Part shown: piece after piece, positions 62,663 through 64,000 of the stretch
Layout: every line of letters begins with the position of its first letter
How positions within the stretch are numbered: position 1 is the stretch's first letter
NCBI GenBank assembly: GCA_942486035.1
Contig: CALNXK010000033.1
Span: 2,652,501-2,716,500, forward strand
DNA from: Porites lobata
Lineage: Eukaryota; Cnidaria; Anthozoa; Scleractinia; Poritidae
Direction: 5' to 3'
DNA: 64,000 nucleotides
Position numbers and translations under genes: made by a program
The notes under the pieces: model-generated
Told to the model about the DNA's origin: nothing
Databases searched by the model: none
What the model saw: only the letters and a program-made list of their open reading frames with translations

Positions 62663-63798
62663 AACTGATTTCTGTAGTCGATCCTCAGAAGTCATTTCGC
62701 AGGAAACCATTGGTAGCGTCGGGAAATATCGACTGTTTTCTCACTCCCCAAAACTTGGGGAGAGAGAGAAAAAGTAATTTTAGCCGTGAAAATTATAGTG
62801 CCTGGTCTAAAAAGTAGAGAAATACACTCGGATAAAAATGTGATTAATTCTTTGCAACCAGTTATCACTATTACACAAAGAAAAGACATCATATTGTATT
62901 TTTATACACATATTTTTGAGAAGAGAAAATTAATATTAAATGAATTAATATTTTTGAGTATTTTTTACATGCACCTTAAAGGGCTCGTTTTAATCTTCCC
63001 CTTAACTCGTACCCAGATCTTCCACGGCCTGAGTGGAATCTGGGTACAAGATTAAAACTGACTCCATTGAGTTTTACGGAGTTGGACTTGACTGACTCTT
63101 GCCCACAGCAAAATTTTAAGCTCTTGAAGAAAACGAACCTGTTTTTACTTTCATGTGTACACGTGCGTAACTGGGAAAGTGCAAACTTCAACCTCATCCC
63201 CCGAGGCTTCTCGGCCACATTCCGTCTCAGAGCTAAGGCACGCATCTTTTCATCTTTTCGACTGTTTTCGATTGTCTTAACCTATAAAGCGAACTCGCTT
63301 TTTCATTTTTCTCAGCCTGTCCTGGCCTAATCTTCATCGGGGAACATTGAAAAAAAAAAAAAGAGTGAGAGAGGCAGGAAGTTCTTTGGCCTGACACGCA
63401 CGCAAGACCACGCGAAAATAGCAACAGGTAATATACATACCAAATATTGTACTGTCAGAAGTAGTCAAGGTTGACCAAATTTCTTCACTGAAAGGATGGA
63501 ACGTGGTTTAATCTCGGCTCTCCGTTGGAAACGAAAGGATTCTCGCCTACGGCGATGTTTAAATTTTCCACAAAAATTTGAAAAATGATACGTATAGCTG
63601 CACATTTCTAATAATAATACCGAATATTCGAGATGCGAAAACTTTGACCTGACGCGAATGTTCAACAAACAGTGTTTTTGTGATTCAAATATACCAAGGA
63701 GCCACAGTTGACTACATCTAAATCATTTTGCTCGAGAATACAAAAGTTAAATGCAAGCATTTGTTGATCGTTAAGCAAGGAATCGAGAGACAGTCGAC
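62663..63798. repeat. Upstream block of the terminal NLR stub
   Basis: From about 63,160 it matches the sequence before the NLR pseudogene (20,680-22,330), including TCTCGGCCACATTCCG and GATTCAAATATACCAAG, and it ends in the family leader (ATGCAAGCATTTGT, GAATCGAGAGA). The first 500 bp have no partner and no supported gene. Confidence 0.6.
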
Positions 63799-63999
63799 AT
63801 GCAAGAAATAATAGATTTGGTCTCTCGTAAAACACTCCACTGGTTCAGTTATGTGGCAAATTTCTGTTGGATTTTGCTCGGAATTATCCTATCAGCGATC
63901 TTTCTAGACATTGAAAACAGCGAACCTAGATTTGACTTTCGTTGTGGCTCAAATGGCGACAAAGTCTCAAAAGTAGGGAAATACATGAGGAAAATGTAA
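63799..63999 (+). pseudogene. NLR 5' stub, truncated
   Basis: Begins MQEIIDLVSRKTLHWFSYVA and follows the family through the first TM and FRCGSNGDK (C49 present). It then leaves the family and reaches a stop after 66 codons. The departing sequence, CTCAAAAGTAGGGA, matches the 3' tail sequence of NLR gene 2 (about 28,855-28,868), so the middle of the gene may have been deleted. The window ends here, so a continuation cannot be excluded. Confidence 0.55.
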
Positions 64000-64000
64000 T

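Overview
The window looks like nuclear DNA of an anthozoan cnidarian, most likely a stony coral. It is AT-rich and dense in small palindromic DNA transposons. It holds Penelope-like, LINE and tyrosine-recombinase retroelements and a tandem family of single-exon NACHT-LRR (NLR) genes. The species cannot be read from the sequence. No bacterial operons, rRNA, tRNA or CRISPR arrays were seen.

The core (10.8-42 kb) is an immune-type cluster. Two long NLR genes (12.72-15.90 and 25.46-28.53 kb, both +) and a third that ends before its LRRs (36.53-38.71 kb, +) share one unusual architecture. An N-terminal four-transmembrane module with two cysteines in each presumed extracellular loop resembles large-pore channels of the connexin, pannexin/innexin and LRRC8 type. 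It is followed by a linker, a NACHT ATPase and ribonuclease-inhibitor-type LRRs. A degraded copy lies at 22.7-23.4 kb and a 5' stub at 63.8 kb. Two apolipoprotein-L-like genes (30.82-31.67 kb, - and 39.07-40.14 kb, +) sit among the NLRs. Each NLR carries a conserved upstream block and a downstream block, so the locus grew by segmental duplication. One downstream block with its ApoL-like gene is also present in inverted orientation at 39-42 kb. NLR plus ApoL-like genes suggest a membrane-attack or channel-signalling locus, but no function is shown by the sequence.

The flanks are transposon graveyards. The segment 1-10.8 kb reappears at 42.6-55.8 kb with a short inversion. Each copy carries a Penelope-like element on the minus strand, itself riddled with smaller insertions. 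In the second copy an intact Ngaro-type retrotransposon (46,339-51,298) has inserted; its exact empty site is preserved in the first copy at 8,703/8,704. From 55.8 kb to the end there is a truncated LINE, three phase-matched exons of a PTB-domain gene (58.4-59.3 kb), several foldback elements and the upstream block of the last NLR stub.
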